Source: an uncultured Lysobacter sp. (GTDB taxonomy: Bacteria; Pseudomonadota; Gammaproteobacteria; Xanthomonadales; Xanthomonadaceae). From it: a stretch of DNA of 9,038 bases. The notes beneath the pieces are model-generated. The model did no database searches, was not told the DNA's origin, and was given only the letters and a program-made list of their open reading frames with translations. The stretch is from positions 1-9,038 of the forward strand of contig CAMLHR010000027.1 in the NCBI GenBank assembly GCA_946479915.1. Direction: 5' to 3'. This document shows, one piece after another, positions 1-6,160 of the stretch (the stretch's first letter is position 1; each line of letters begins with the position of its first letter). The position numbers and the translations under genes were made by a program.

Positions 1-50
1 CCGGTGTCGGCGGTGGAGATCAGACGGATCTTGTCACGCTTGGTTGCCAT
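1..50 (-). CDS. rpmG: 50S ribosomal protein L33 (5' end only)
   Basis: Structural protein of the large ribosomal subunit. Only the first 16 complete codons and part of the next are inside the window. They read MATKRDKIRLISTADTG, which matches the L33 N-terminus (basic start, then a KIRLxS segment). The gene starts 13 bases after the rpmB stop. A GAGGAG ribosome-binding site at 65..60 overlaps the rpmB TGA and sits 9 bases before the ATG, so translation is probably coupled to rpmB. rpmB-rpmG is the standard bacterial order, which supports the call despite the short piece. Whether this copy carries the zinc-binding cysteines cannot be seen because the rest lies outside the window. Confidence 0.88.
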   Translation of the reverse strand, partial: MATKRDKIRLISTADT

Positions 51-63
51 GGTTCGATACTCC

Positions 64-300
64 TCAGATCTTCTCGCCGCGGGCGCGCAGGTCGGCCAGG
101 ACGGAATCGATGCCGTTCTTGTCGATCGTGCGCAGGGCAGCGGTGGAAACACGCAGCTTCACCCACCGGTTCTCGGAGGCCACCCAGAAGCGGCGCTCGT
201 GCAGGTTGGGGAGGAAGCGGCGGCGGGTCTTGTTGTTGGCGTGCGAGACGTTGTTGCCCGTCTGCACGCGCTTGCCGGTGACTTGGCAGACGCGGGACAT
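64..300 (-). CDS. rpmB: 50S ribosomal protein L28
   Basis: Structural protein of the large ribosomal subunit, 78 residues, the same length as the E. coli protein as I recall it. The sequence begins [11 protein letters not shown] and contains the family segments [20 protein letters not shown] (18-37) and RFWVASE, ending [11 protein letters not shown]. Only one cysteine (C5) is present, so it is not the zinc-ribbon form. An in-frame upstream extension of 32 codons exists but is rejected, because the ATG at 300 has an AAGGAG ribosome-binding site at 312..307 with 6-base spacing and the extension does not resemble L28. It is followed by rpmG and is probably transcribed from the promoter at 442..414. 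Confidence 0.97.
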   Translation of the reverse strand: MSRVCQVTGKRVQTGNNVSHANNKTRRRFLPNLHERRFWVASENRWVKLRVSTAALRTIDKNGIDSVLADLRARGEKI

Positions 301-413
301 GTTGGACTCCTTGCTTGCGCTGGCGCGCAGAGCTGCACCAATCGAGATGCGGTGGGTGGCCCCCGTAGCCCGGGGACCGTCGGCCTCGCCGCGCAAGACG
401 CAGCGAGCCGGAC
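301..413 (-). other. Leader/intergenic region upstream of rpmB
   Basis: Non-coding stretch between the membrane-protein stop and rpmB. It holds a short inverted repeat CCCCG-TAGCC-CGGGG at 361-375 and a second, looser CTCGC/GCGAG pairing nearby. No T-run follows either hairpin on the minus strand, so I do not call a terminator. The promoter at 442..414 would make most of this the rpmB 5' untranslated leader. I see no recognisable riboswitch or small ORF. Confidence 0.4.
307..312 (-). promoter_or_regulatory. rpmB ribosome-binding site
   Basis: On the minus strand the sequence reads AAGGAG, followed after 6 bases by the rpmB ATG. This near-ideal Shine-Dalgarno site fixes the start of rpmB against a longer in-frame alternative beginning at 396. 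Confidence 0.85.
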
Positions 414-442
414 ATTATGCCGGGTCGGACGGCCCCGGACAA
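414..442 (-). promoter_or_regulatory. Candidate sigma70 promoter for rpmB-rpmG
   Basis: On the minus strand there is a TTGTCC hexamer (442..437), a 17-base spacer and a CATAAT hexamer (419..414). That is 4 of 6 and 5 of 6 matches to the sigma70 consensus at the ideal spacing. The -10 box contains the TAA stop of the preceding membrane-protein gene, so the promoter is buried in that gene's 3' end. Transcription would start near 407 and give a leader of about 107 bases before rpmB. The assignment rests on sequence alone, but such a match is unusual in DNA this GC-rich. Confidence 0.55.
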
Positions 443-744
443 GGCGGCCGCGGGCGCACGTCGAGCCACAGGCTGTAGGCGGCCGTGAAGGCCGGGAACA
501 GGTTCTGCAGGACGCCCACCGCGTCCTGCTTGGTCGAGAACAGGAAGTAGGACAGCGTCATCACGCTGCCGACCAGGCTCATCACCCAGAAGACCCGGGG
601 GATGACCGGGCGCCCGGCCCGCCGGGTGGCCACGAACTGGACCAGCCAGCGCATTCCGAACATCAGCGCCCCGGTGAACCCGATCACCTTCCAGGGCGTC
701 ATGTGCACGCCGGTCCAGGCCAGCCAGGCGATCTCCTCGTTCAT
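415..744 (-). CDS. Small membrane protein, lipid-A-biosynthesis N-terminal (LABN) domain
   Basis: A 109-residue protein with three predicted membrane segments, roughly 17-39, 51-69 and 75-95. The layout and motifs (MRWLVQFVATRR; an aromatic-rich segment starting PRVFWVMSLVGS; a C-terminal AAYSLWLD) match the LABN domain family, found fused to lipid-A-disaccharide synthase or as small stand-alone proteins beside DPM1-like glycosyltransferases. The start is well supported: its ATG overlaps the glycosyltransferase stop (ATGA), and a GGAGGA site lies at 756..751. The pairing suggests a role in inner-membrane handling of a lipid-linked sugar, possibly translocation, but that is inference from context. 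The proline-rich C-terminal tail (PRPPCPGPSDPA) is likely disordered. The stop codon lies inside the candidate rpmB -10 box. Confidence 0.85.
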   Translation of the reverse strand: MNEEIAWLAWTGVHMTPWKVIGFTGALMFGMRWLVQFVATRRAGRPVIPRVFWVMSLVGSVMTLSYFLFSTKQDAVGVLQNLFPAFTAAYSLWLDVRPRPPCPGPSDPA

Positions 745-1469
745 TCGAGTTCCTCCACCGGCGTGACGTGGCTGCGCCGGACGAGCCAGGCCACGCCGCG
801 GAGGTCGCGCAGGCCCACGAGGGCGCGCGACAGGTTGCCGTACTTGGACCTGCCCGTGCCGCGGGGCCGGTGGTTCACGGGCAGGCTCGCTGTGCGCCAG
901 CCCGCGCGCTGCACCAGCGCCGGCAGGAACCGGTGCATGTGGTCGAAGTACGGCAGGTCCAGGAACGCCGCGCGCTCGAACAGCTTCGTGCCGCATCCCG
1001 TGTCCGGCGTGTCGTCGCGCAGCAGGCGCCGGCGGAGGGCGTTGGCGAAGCGCGAGGCCCAGCGCCTGGCGGCGGTGTCGCGCCGCGCGACCCGCCAGCC
1101 GGTGAACAGCTTCACGTCGGGCGCCGCGGCGTCGCGCGCGGCGAGCAGCTTCGGGAGGTCCGCGGGATCGTTCTGGCCGTCGCCGTCCAGCGTCGCGATC
1201 CAGACAGACCGTGCCGCCTTCACGCCGTTGCGGATCGCCAGGCTCTGGCCCGACCGCGCGGCATGGCGCAGCACCCGCAGTTCCGGGATGCCGGCGCGCA
1301 GCGCCAGCAGTTCGGCGACCGTCCCGTCGCGCGAGGCGTCGTCGACGAACAGGAGCTCGAAGGGAACCGTGCCGCGCAGCGCCGCGACGATCTCATGGGC
1401 CAACGGCGCCACGTTGCCCGCCTCGTCGTGCACGGGCACGACCACCGACAACTGCGGCGGCTGCGGCAT
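741..1469 (-). CDS. Family 2 glycosyltransferase, DPM1/undecaprenyl-phosphate type
   Basis: A 242-residue cytoplasmic GT-A glycosyltransferase of the dolichol/polyprenyl-phosphate sugar synthase type. It would move a sugar from a nucleotide donor to a lipid phosphate at the inner face of the membrane. Visible features are the N-terminal VVVPVHDEAGN strand-turn (9-19), FVDDASRDGT (41-50) for nucleotide binding, the metal-binding ATLDGDGQNDP (92-102), and the acceptor-side segments DTGCGTKLF (156-164) and RPRGTGRSKYGN (201-212) typical of DPM1-like enzymes. It lacks the C-terminal membrane helices seen in ArnC- or GtrB-like relatives; the following LABN protein, overlapping it by 4 bases, may supply the membrane part. 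It lies 9 bases after parB. No strong ribosome-binding site precedes the ATG, so translation may depend on coupling. Donor and acceptor cannot be told from sequence. Confidence 0.9.
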   Translation of the reverse strand: MPQPPQLSVVVPVHDEAGNVAPLAHEIVAALRGTVPFELLFVDDASRDGTVAELLALRAGIPELRVLRHAARSGQSLAIRNGVKAARSVWIATLDGDGQNDPADLPKLLAARDAAAPDVKLFTGWRVARRDTAARRWASRFANALRRRLLRDDTPDTGCGTKLFERAAFLDLPYFDHMHRFLPALVQRAGWRTASLPVNHRPRGTGRSKYGNLSRALVGLRDLRGVAWLVRRSHVTPVEELE

Positions 1470-1478
1470 GGGGCGCGA

Positions 1479-2390
1479 TCAGTCCCGGTTGCGCAGCCGT
1501 TCGAGGACGCCTTCCAGCGCCTCGAGGTCGCCGTAGTGGATCACCAGCCGGCCCTTGCCGCCCCGGCCGTGCAGCACGTTCACGCGGGAACCCAGCGTCT
1601 CGGACAACTCGCGTTCCAGCGCCGCGATGTCGGCCTGCGGACGACCCGGTGCGGCCTTGCGCGCGCGGTTGGGCGTCACCTTGCCGGCGGACAACTGCTG
1701 CACGCGGTGCTCGACCTCGCGCACCGACCAGCCGTGCTCGACCGCCTGGCGCGCGAGCGCGACCGCGGCCTGCGGCGCGAGCGTCAGCAGCGCGCGCGCA
1801 TGGCCCATCTCCAGCGCGCGCGTCTCCACCAGCACGCGGATGTCGTCCGGCAGCTCCAGCAGGCGCAGCAGGTTGGACACCGCGGCGCGCGAGCGGCCGA
1901 CCGCGTCCGCGGCCTGCGCATGGGTCAGGTGGAATTCGTCGATCAGCCGCTGCAGCGCGAGCGCCTCCTCGAGCGGGTTCAGGTCCTCGCGCTGGATGTT
2001 CTCGATCAGCGCCATCGCGATGACGGCATGGTCGTCCACCACGCGCACCACGGCGGGGATCGCGTCCAGTCCCGCGAGCTGCGAGGCGCGCCAGCGGCGC
2101 TCGCCCGCGATGATCTCGTAGCGGCCCTCGCCCACCTCCCGGACCACGATGGGCTGGATCACGCCCTGCGCGCGGATCGACTCGGCCAGCTCCGACAGCT
2201 TGGCCTGGTCCATCGTCTTGCGCGGCTGGTACTGGCCGGGCTGCAGCCGCGACACGGGCAGCTGCACCAGCGTCTCGCCCGGCTGCGGCTCGCGCGTGGC
2301 GGCCTCGGCCGCCGCCTTCGGTCCCAGCAGCGCCTCCAGTCCGCGCCCCAGTCCGCGCTTCTTCGGCGCCGCCTTCTTCACCACGCTCAT
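1479..2390 (-). CDS. parB: Chromosome-partitioning protein ParB
   Basis: A 303-residue CTP-dependent DNA clamp that loads at parS and spreads to form the origin-proximal partition complex with ParA. The N-terminal LGRGLEALLG (14-23) is the conserved ParA-contacting segment. The ParB/Srx-like domain shows PGQYQPRK (51-58), IRAQGVIQPIVVR (72-84) and the nucleotide-contacting GERRWRAS (96-103), followed by ENIQREDLNPLEEA (130-143). A helix-turn-helix for parS recognition spans about 150-180. The C-terminal dimerisation domain ends GVLERLRNRD. The length is typical of chromosomal ParB. The ATG overlaps the parA stop (ATGA) and has GGAGG at 2402..2398, so translation is coupled to parA. No good parS match was seen in this window. 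Confidence 0.98.
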   Translation of the reverse strand: MSVVKKAAPKKRGLGRGLEALLGPKAAAEAATREPQPGETLVQLPVSRLQPGQYQPRKTMDQAKLSELAESIRAQGVIQPIVVREVGEGRYEIIAGERRWRASQLAGLDAIPAVVRVVDDHAVIAMALIENIQREDLNPLEEALALQRLIDEFHLTHAQAADAVGRSRAAVSNLLRLLELPDDIRVLVETRALEMGHARALLTLAPQAAVALARQAVEHGWSVREVEHRVQQLSAGKVTPNRARKAAPGRPQADIAALERELSETLGSRVNVLHGRGGKGRLVIHYGDLEALEGVLERLRNRD

Positions 2391-3205
2391 CCCACCGCCT
2401 CCGTCTTGCGCGCGGGCGCCTCGCCCGCGCCGCGGCCCGCACGCTCGCGCGTGCGCCGCAACAGTTCACCCGCCAATCCCAGGTAGGCCACGCCGCCGCG
2501 GCTCGCCGCGTCGTAGCCCACGATGCTGCGCCCGTGGCTCGGCGCCTCGGCCAGCCGCACGTTGCGCGGCACCACGGTCCGGAACACCTTGTCGCCGAAG
2601 TGCCGGGTCAGTTCCGACGACACCGCGTTCGCCAGGTTGTTGCGCACGTCGAACATCGTGCGCAGCACGCCCTCGACCTCCAGCCCCGGGTTGAGCTTCG
2701 CGGTCAGCGCGTCGATCGTCTCCAGCAGCGCGGTCAGTCCCTCGAGCGCGTAGTACTCGCACTGCATCGGGACCAGCACCGAGTCGGCGGCGGTCAGCGC
2801 GTTGAGCGTGAGCAGCGACAGCGCCGGCGGGCAGTCCACGAGGATGAAGTCGTAGCGCGCGCGCAGGGGTTCGAGCGCGCGGCGCAGGCGCTGCTCGCGC
2901 CCGTCCTCGTCCATCAGCTCGAACTCGGCCGCGGTCAGGTCGATGTTGCCCGGCAGCAGGTCGTAGCCCTCGGGCGTGCGCACGATCGCGTCGGGCGCAT
3001 GCATCTCTTCCAGCAGCACGTCGGTCGCGGAGGCATGCAGCTCGCGCTTGTCCACGCCGCTGCCCATCGTCGCGTTGCCCTGCGGATCCAGGTCCACCAG
3101 CAGCACGCGCTGCGGCGTGCGCGCGAGCGCCGCGGCCAGGTTGACGGCGGTCGTCGTCTTCCCGACCCCGCCCTTCTGGTTGGCGACAGCAATGATGCGG
3201 GCCAT
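2387..3205 (-). CDS. parA: Chromosome-partitioning ATPase ParA (Soj family)
   Basis: A 272-residue deviant-Walker ATPase that binds nucleoid DNA non-specifically in its ATP form and moves ParB-parS complexes. The deviant P-loop KGGVGKTTT with signature lysine K11 and catalytic K16 is at 11-19, the A' motif LLVDLDPQGN at 35-44, and the Walker B ILVDCPPALS at 131-140. The PRNVRLAEAPSHG segment near 224-236 is characteristic of Soj/ParA. The chosen start places the P-loop at residue 11 as usual; upstream in-frame sequence is non-homologous and crosses the intergenic hairpin. No strong ribosome-binding site is seen. The C-terminal tail beyond about 250 is basic and low in complexity. It stands 101 bases after rsmG and overlaps parB by 4 bases. 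Confidence 0.98.
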   Translation of the reverse strand: MARIIAVANQKGGVGKTTTAVNLAAALARTPQRVLLVDLDPQGNATMGSGVDKRELHASATDVLLEEMHAPDAIVRTPEGYDLLPGNIDLTAAEFELMDEDGREQRLRRALEPLRARYDFILVDCPPALSLLTLNALTAADSVLVPMQCEYYALEGLTALLETIDALTAKLNPGLEVEGVLRTMFDVRNNLANAVSSELTRHFGDKVFRTVVPRNVRLAEAPSHGRSIVGYDAASRGGVAYLGLAGELLRRTRERAGRGAGEAPARKTEAVG

Positions 3206-3245
3206 GCGGCTCGGCGTCCCCGGTTCGAAGGAGGGTGGCACTCGT

Positions 3246-3263
3246 GGCCGGCTTTCGCCGGCC
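3246..3263 (-). other. Perfect GAAA-tetraloop hairpin between rsmG and parA
   Basis: On the minus strand GGCCGGC and GCCGGCC form a perfect 7-bp stem closed by GAAA, a GNRA-type tetraloop. There is no T-run after it, so a classical intrinsic terminator is not supported. It lies in the parA leader and could act as a processing site, stabiliser or weak attenuator between rsmG and parA. Function is inference. Confidence 0.5.
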
Positions 3264-3272
3264 GAGCGGTCG

Positions 3273-3278
3273 ATTATG
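3273..3278 (-). promoter_or_regulatory. Possible -10 element for parAB
   Basis: CATAAT on the minus strand (3278..3273) matches the -10 consensus at 5 of 6 bases, about 70 bases before the parA ATG in the only sizeable gap of this gene run. No convincing -35 hexamer lies 16-18 bases upstream (the sequence there is GC-rich, CGGCAA or CCGGCA), so this is only a candidate. The GAAA hairpin would fall in the transcript leader. Confidence 0.25.
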
Positions 3279-3306
3279 CCGCCTGCCGCCGGCGCTTGCC
3301 GGGACG

Positions 3307-3972
3307 TCAGTCGCGTCCCACGACCACCAGGTGCCGCTCGCCATCCAGGCCGGGCACCGCCAGCGGCTCGATGCGTTCGACGGCCCACCCCGCCGGCAGG
3401 GCCTCGATCTCGTCGCGCGGCACCACGCCCTTCATCGCCAGCAGGCGCCCGCCCGGCGCGAGCAGGCGGCCGCCCAGCGCGAGGATCTTCGGCAGCGTGG
3501 CGAGCGCGCGCGCGGTGATGGCGTCGAAGCCGCCCGCGGGGCCGAACGCCTCGATGCGGGATTCGCCGACCGTCGCGTTGGACAGCCCGAGGGTCCGCAC
3601 CGCCTCGCGCAGGAAACGGGCCTTCTTGCCGTTGCTCTCCACCAGCGCCACCCGCAGCCCCGGCAGGGCGATCGCCAGCGGGATGCCCGGCAGGCCCGGG
3701 CCCGTGCCCAGGTCCGCAAGGGCCCCGCCGCGCGCGGCGAGCGGCGCGAGGGCCCCGTGCATCGCCAGGGAGTCGAGCAGGTGGCGCGTCACCATGTCCT
3801 GCGGGTCGCGCACGGCGGTGAGGTTGTAGGTCCGGTTCCAGCGCAGCAGCAACGCGAGGTACGCGAGGAGCGGCGCGGCGAGCGCGGCGTCCAGGCCGAG
3901 CGCGCGCAAGCCGGTGTCCAGGCGATGCCGCAGTGCGTCGTCGAGCCCGCCGGCCCCGGTCGTCGTGTCCAT
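3307..3972 (-). CDS. rsmG: 16S rRNA (guanine-N7) methyltransferase RsmG (GidB)
   Basis: A 221-residue SAM-dependent methyltransferase that makes m7G at G527 (E. coli numbering) of 16S rRNA; loss of this enzyme is known to give low-level streptomycin resistance. Family signatures are [20 protein letters not shown] (45-64), HLLDSL (64-69), the SAM-binding [16 protein letters not shown] (86-101), [14 protein letters not shown] (111-124) and [11 protein letters not shown] (154-164). Its ATG shares one base with the upstream PPTase stop (TGATG), and there is no separate ribosome-binding site, so translation is likely by reinitiation. It precedes parA as in many bacteria, but here the gene on its other side is a PPTase rather than mnmG (gidA). 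Confidence 0.97.
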   Translation of the reverse strand: MDTTTGAGGLDDALRHRLDTGLRALGLDAALAAPLLAYLALLLRWNRTYNLTAVRDPQDMVTRHLLDSLAMHGALAPLAARGGALADLGTGPGLPGIPLAIALPGLRVALVESNGKKARFLREAVRTLGLSNATVGESRIEAFGPAGGFDAITARALATLPKILALGGRLLAPGGRLLAMKGVVPRDEIEALPAGWAVERIEPLAVPGLDGERHLVVVGRD

Positions 3973-4571
3973 CACGCCATTGTAGGAAGCGGGTCCTCGC
4001 GCCATGCGAGCGCGGCGCGATAGCCCGGCCGCGGGCTCCATTCGTGGATCCGCCAGTCGGCAGGGCGACCCAGCCGCGCGTCGCACGCCGACAGCACCAG
4101 CGCGCCACCGCGTTCCTCGAAGGCCAGGCGCCCCAGCCCGAACGCCAGGCCGCGGCCATGCGCCTTCAGCAGGGCCTCTTTCGCGCACCACAGGCGCAGG
4201 AACGTGGGCTCGCGCGCCGGTTCCGGCAGGGCCTGCAGCCAGTCGGCCTCGCTGGCGGCGAAGAACCGCCGCGCGAGCGGGATGGCGTTCCGGCGCGGGC
4301 GCATCTGCTCCAGGTCCACTCCGACCACCAGGCCGCGCGCGAAGGCGATCACCAGCCCATCGACACTGTGGCTCCAGCCGGTGTCGCACCCTTCGGCAAT
4401 GCCCTCCAGGCGCGGCCGGCCATGGGGGTCGCGCCGCAACGGGACGTCCGCGGGCGCCACCCCGAGCAGCGGGCCGAGCCAGGCACGCACGGTGCGTTCG
4501 GCGTGCGCACCGTGGACGTGGTCGCGCCAGGTCCAGCGCAGGGTCGGCGGGAGTGACGGTTGCGGCGACAT
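3972..4571 (-). CDS. Sfp-type 4'-phosphopantetheinyl transferase
   Basis: A 199-residue enzyme that transfers 4'-phosphopantetheine from coenzyme A to a serine of acyl, aryl or peptidyl carrier proteins. Diagnostic residues are an SHS motif (67-69), the magnesium-binding VVGVDLEQM (82-90, with D86 and E88), and the [15 protein letters not shown] core (128-142) carrying K131, E132 and K136. It is slightly short for the Sfp class (about 220-240 residues), mostly at the N-terminus. The start [10 protein letters not shown] at 4571 is the first plausible in-frame ATG before homology; it lacks a clear ribosome-binding site, so the start is moderately certain. It overlaps rsmG by one base and diverges from an AMP-forming ligase. 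In Xanthomonas a PPTase named HetI supports xanthomonadin pigment formation; equivalence here is inference. Confidence 0.92.
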   Translation of the reverse strand: MSPQPSLPPTLRWTWRDHVHGAHAERTVRAWLGPLLGVAPADVPLRRDPHGRPRLEGIAEGCDTGWSHSVDGLVIAFARGLVVGVDLEQMRPRRNAIPLARRFFAASEADWLQALPEPAREPTFLRLWCAKEALLKAHGRGLAFGLGRLAFEERGGALVLSACDARLGRPADWRIHEWSPRPGYRAALAWREDPLPTMA

Positions 4572-4661
4572 CGCGGCCCATGGCCGGTGGCGAAGGTGCC
4601 AGCGTAAAGTAAGCGCCGGGAAATTTGCGCCCCGGACGGCGCGGCGAGGGGAGCGCCAGCC
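4572..4661. promoter_or_regulatory. Divergent promoter region, PPTase / AMP-ligase
   Basis: This 90-base gap separates two divergent start codons and must hold the signals for both, unless they are transcribed from further away. It contains the only AT-rich stretch nearby (4605-4612 and 4621-4626). The AT core AAATTT lies in an inverted repeat: CCGGG (4616-4620) and CCCGG (4631-4635), bracketed by GCGCC (4613-4617) and GGCGC (4638-4642). TAAAGT at 4605-4610 is a possible plus-strand -10. No complete -35/-10 pair stands out on either strand. The GAGGGGAG stretch ending about 10 bases before 4662 serves as the ligase ribosome-binding site. Confidence 0.35.
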
Positions 4662-6011
4662 ATGTCGGCAGTCATCGAACAGCGTCGCCCGGGGCCCGCC
4701 AGCGCGGCGCTGCCGGTGGGGCCCGCCGACCGCATCGTCGCCTTCGACGGCGCGCGCGCCGTCACCCTCGGCGCCTTCCTCCGCCACGTCCATGGCGTGG
4801 CGGCGGGCCTTCCGGACGGCCCCGCCGCCGTCAACCTGTGCGAGGACCGCTACCGGTTCCTCGTCGCCCTGTGCGCGGTCGCGCTGCGCGGCCAGGCGAC
4901 GCTGCTGCCGCCGTCACGCGCCCCCGCCGCGGTGGACGAGGCGATGGCGCAGCACGCCGGCGCATGGAGCATCGGCGATGCCGAGCTCGGGCTGCCCCCG
5001 CCGCGCTACCGGTGCCTGCCCGACGTCCTCCCCGAGGCCGACGGCGGCGCGTTCGCGCCGGACGCTGGCGCGCTGGCGGTGGTCGGCTTCACGTCCGGCA
5101 GCACCGGGCGTCCCCAGGCCAACCCCAAGACCTGGGGCAGCTTCCGCGCGAGCACCGCGCAGAACCTGGCGGCGCTGCGCGACCTGTGGCCCGATGGCGC
5201 GACGCCGTCCATCGTCGCGACGGTGCCGCCGCAGCACATGTACGGCATGGAGCTGTCGGTGCTGCTGCCGCTGCTCGCGGGGGCCGCCGTGCATGCCGCG
5301 CGCCCGCTGTTCCCCGCGGACGTCGCGCGCGCCCTGCACGAGGCACCGGCGCCGCGCCTGCTGGTGACCACGCCGGTCCACCTGCGCGCCCTGCTCGGCG
5401 CCGGCCTGTCGCTGCCGCCGCTGGCGGGCATCGTCTCGGCCACCGCACCCCTGGCCCGCGAACTCGCCGCGGAGGCCGAGGCGCGCTTCGGCTGCGAGGT
5501 GCGGGAGGTGTTCGGCTCGACCGAGACCTGCATCCTCGCCCGGCGCCGCACCGCGGCCGAGGCCGCCTGGACGCCGCTCGACGGGGTGCGGTTCCATCCC
5601 CGCCCGGACGGCACGCAGGTCGAGGCCCCCCACCTGGCGGCGCCCACGCTGCTGGCGGACCTGGTCGACGTCCGTCCCGACGGGCGGTTCGAGTTGCGCG
5701 GGCGCCACGCCGACCTGCTGGAGATCGCCGGCAAGCGCGCGTCGCTGGCCGACCTCACACGGCGGCTGCTCGAGATCCCGGGCGTCGAGGACGGCGTCGT
5801 GTTGCAGCTCGACGGGGCCGGGCCTGACGGCGTGCGCCGGATCGCCGCGCTCGCGGTGGCGCCCGCCCTGGACGAGCCGACGATCCTGGCGACCCTGCGG
5901 ACCAGCGTCGATCCCGTCTTCCTGCCCCGCCCGCTGCGCCTGGTGCCGTCACTGCCGCGTAACGAAACCGGGAAGCTGCCGCGCGCCGCCCTGCTCGCCC
6001 TCCTGTCCTGA
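4662..6011 (+). CDS. AMP-forming acyl/aryl ligase (adenylating enzyme)
   Basis: A 449-residue member of the ANL adenylating superfamily. It would activate a carboxylic acid as an acyl-adenylate and pass it to coenzyme A or a carrier protein. Motifs in order are the P-loop [15 protein letters not shown] (143-157), [10 protein letters not shown] (190-199), VFGSTET (283-289), the hinge region [19 protein letters not shown] (341-359), and [10 protein letters not shown] (432-441) with the catalytic lysine K438. The N-terminus is short compared with typical acyl-CoA synthetases of 500-650 residues, and the usual YRTGD motif is replaced by DLVDVRPDG (333-341). The start at 4662 has a good purine-rich ribosome-binding site. 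It diverges from a PPTase, which makes a carrier protein a plausible acceptor. Aryl-polyene/xanthomonadin ligases (XanA2-like, hydroxybenzoate to carrier protein) are one possibility, but substrate is not readable from sequence. Confidence 0.88.
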   Translation: MSAVIEQRRPGPASAALPVGPADRIVAFDGARAVTLGAFLRHVHGVAAGLPDGPAAVNLCEDRYRFLVALCAVALRGQATLLPPSRAPAAVDEAMAQHAGAWSIGDAELGLPPPRYRCLPDVLPEADGGAFAPDAGALAVVGFTSGSTGRPQANPKTWGSFRASTAQNLAALRDLWPDGATPSIVATVPPQHMYGMELSVLLPLLAGAAVHAARPLFPADVARALHEAPAPRLLVTTPVHLRALLGAGLSLPPLAGIVSATAPLARELAAEAEARFGCEVREVFGSTETCILARRRTAAEAAWTPLDGVRFHPRPDGTQVEAPHLAAPTLLADLVDVRPDGRFELRGRHADLLEIAGKRASLADLTRRLLEIPGVEDGVVLQLDGAGPDGVRRIAALAVAPALDEPTILATLRTSVDPVFLPRPLRLVPSLPRNETGKLPRAALLALLS

Positions 6012-6160
6012 ATGCGCCGGGGCGCGGGTCAACCCCGCCCGGCCCCCCGTCACCCCGCTGAATTGGCGCTGACGCGGCCGTCACGCACGGCTCGGGAGAC
6101 TGGCTGCCAGCCCCCCGTTGGGGTGCTTCGGTCCCCCATCAAAAAACAAGGAGTCCAGTC
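6012..6160 (+). promoter_or_regulatory. Intergenic region and structured leader before glsB-like gene
   Basis: The first part holds a short hairpin GCGGG-TCAAC-CCCGC (6024-6038) just after the ligase stop, without a T-run. The second part can fold in two exclusive ways. CCCC (6113-6116) may pair with GGGG (6120-6123), or that same GGGG may pair with CCCC (6133-6136) around a C-UUCG-G tetraloop (6126-6131). The second hairpin ends 11 bases before the AAGGAG ribosome-binding site (6148-6153), which itself lies in an unpaired A-rich run (6138-6150). No convincing sigma70 promoter was found. Confidence 0.4.
6148..6153 (+). promoter_or_regulatory. Ribosome-binding site of glsB-like gene
   Basis: AAGGAG sits 7 bases before the ATG at 6161, preceded by an A6 run that should keep it single-stranded. 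This is one of the strongest translation-initiation signals in the window and suggests high expression of the small membrane protein. Confidence 0.85.

Noticed and set aside
2534..3829. A 431-codon plus-strand open frame across parA and rsmG.
   Set aside because: Shadow of high-GC coding on the other strand. It crosses the intergenic hairpin region and has no family resemblance.
3307..4581. A 424-codon minus-strand frame that would fuse rsmG with extra N-terminal sequence.
   Set aside because: The added part lies out of frame over the PPTase gene and is arginine-rich shadow sequence; rsmG homology begins right at the ATG at 3972.
4572..4793. In-frame upstream extension of the PPTase to a 273-residue protein.
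   Set aside because: The extension overlaps the start of the divergent ligase gene, looks like antisense translation, and the PPTase family pattern begins after the ATG at 4571.
6024..6038. GCGGG/CCCGC hairpin after the ligase gene as an intrinsic terminator.
   Set aside because: The stem is only 5 bp and no T-run follows; chance pairing is likely at this GC content.
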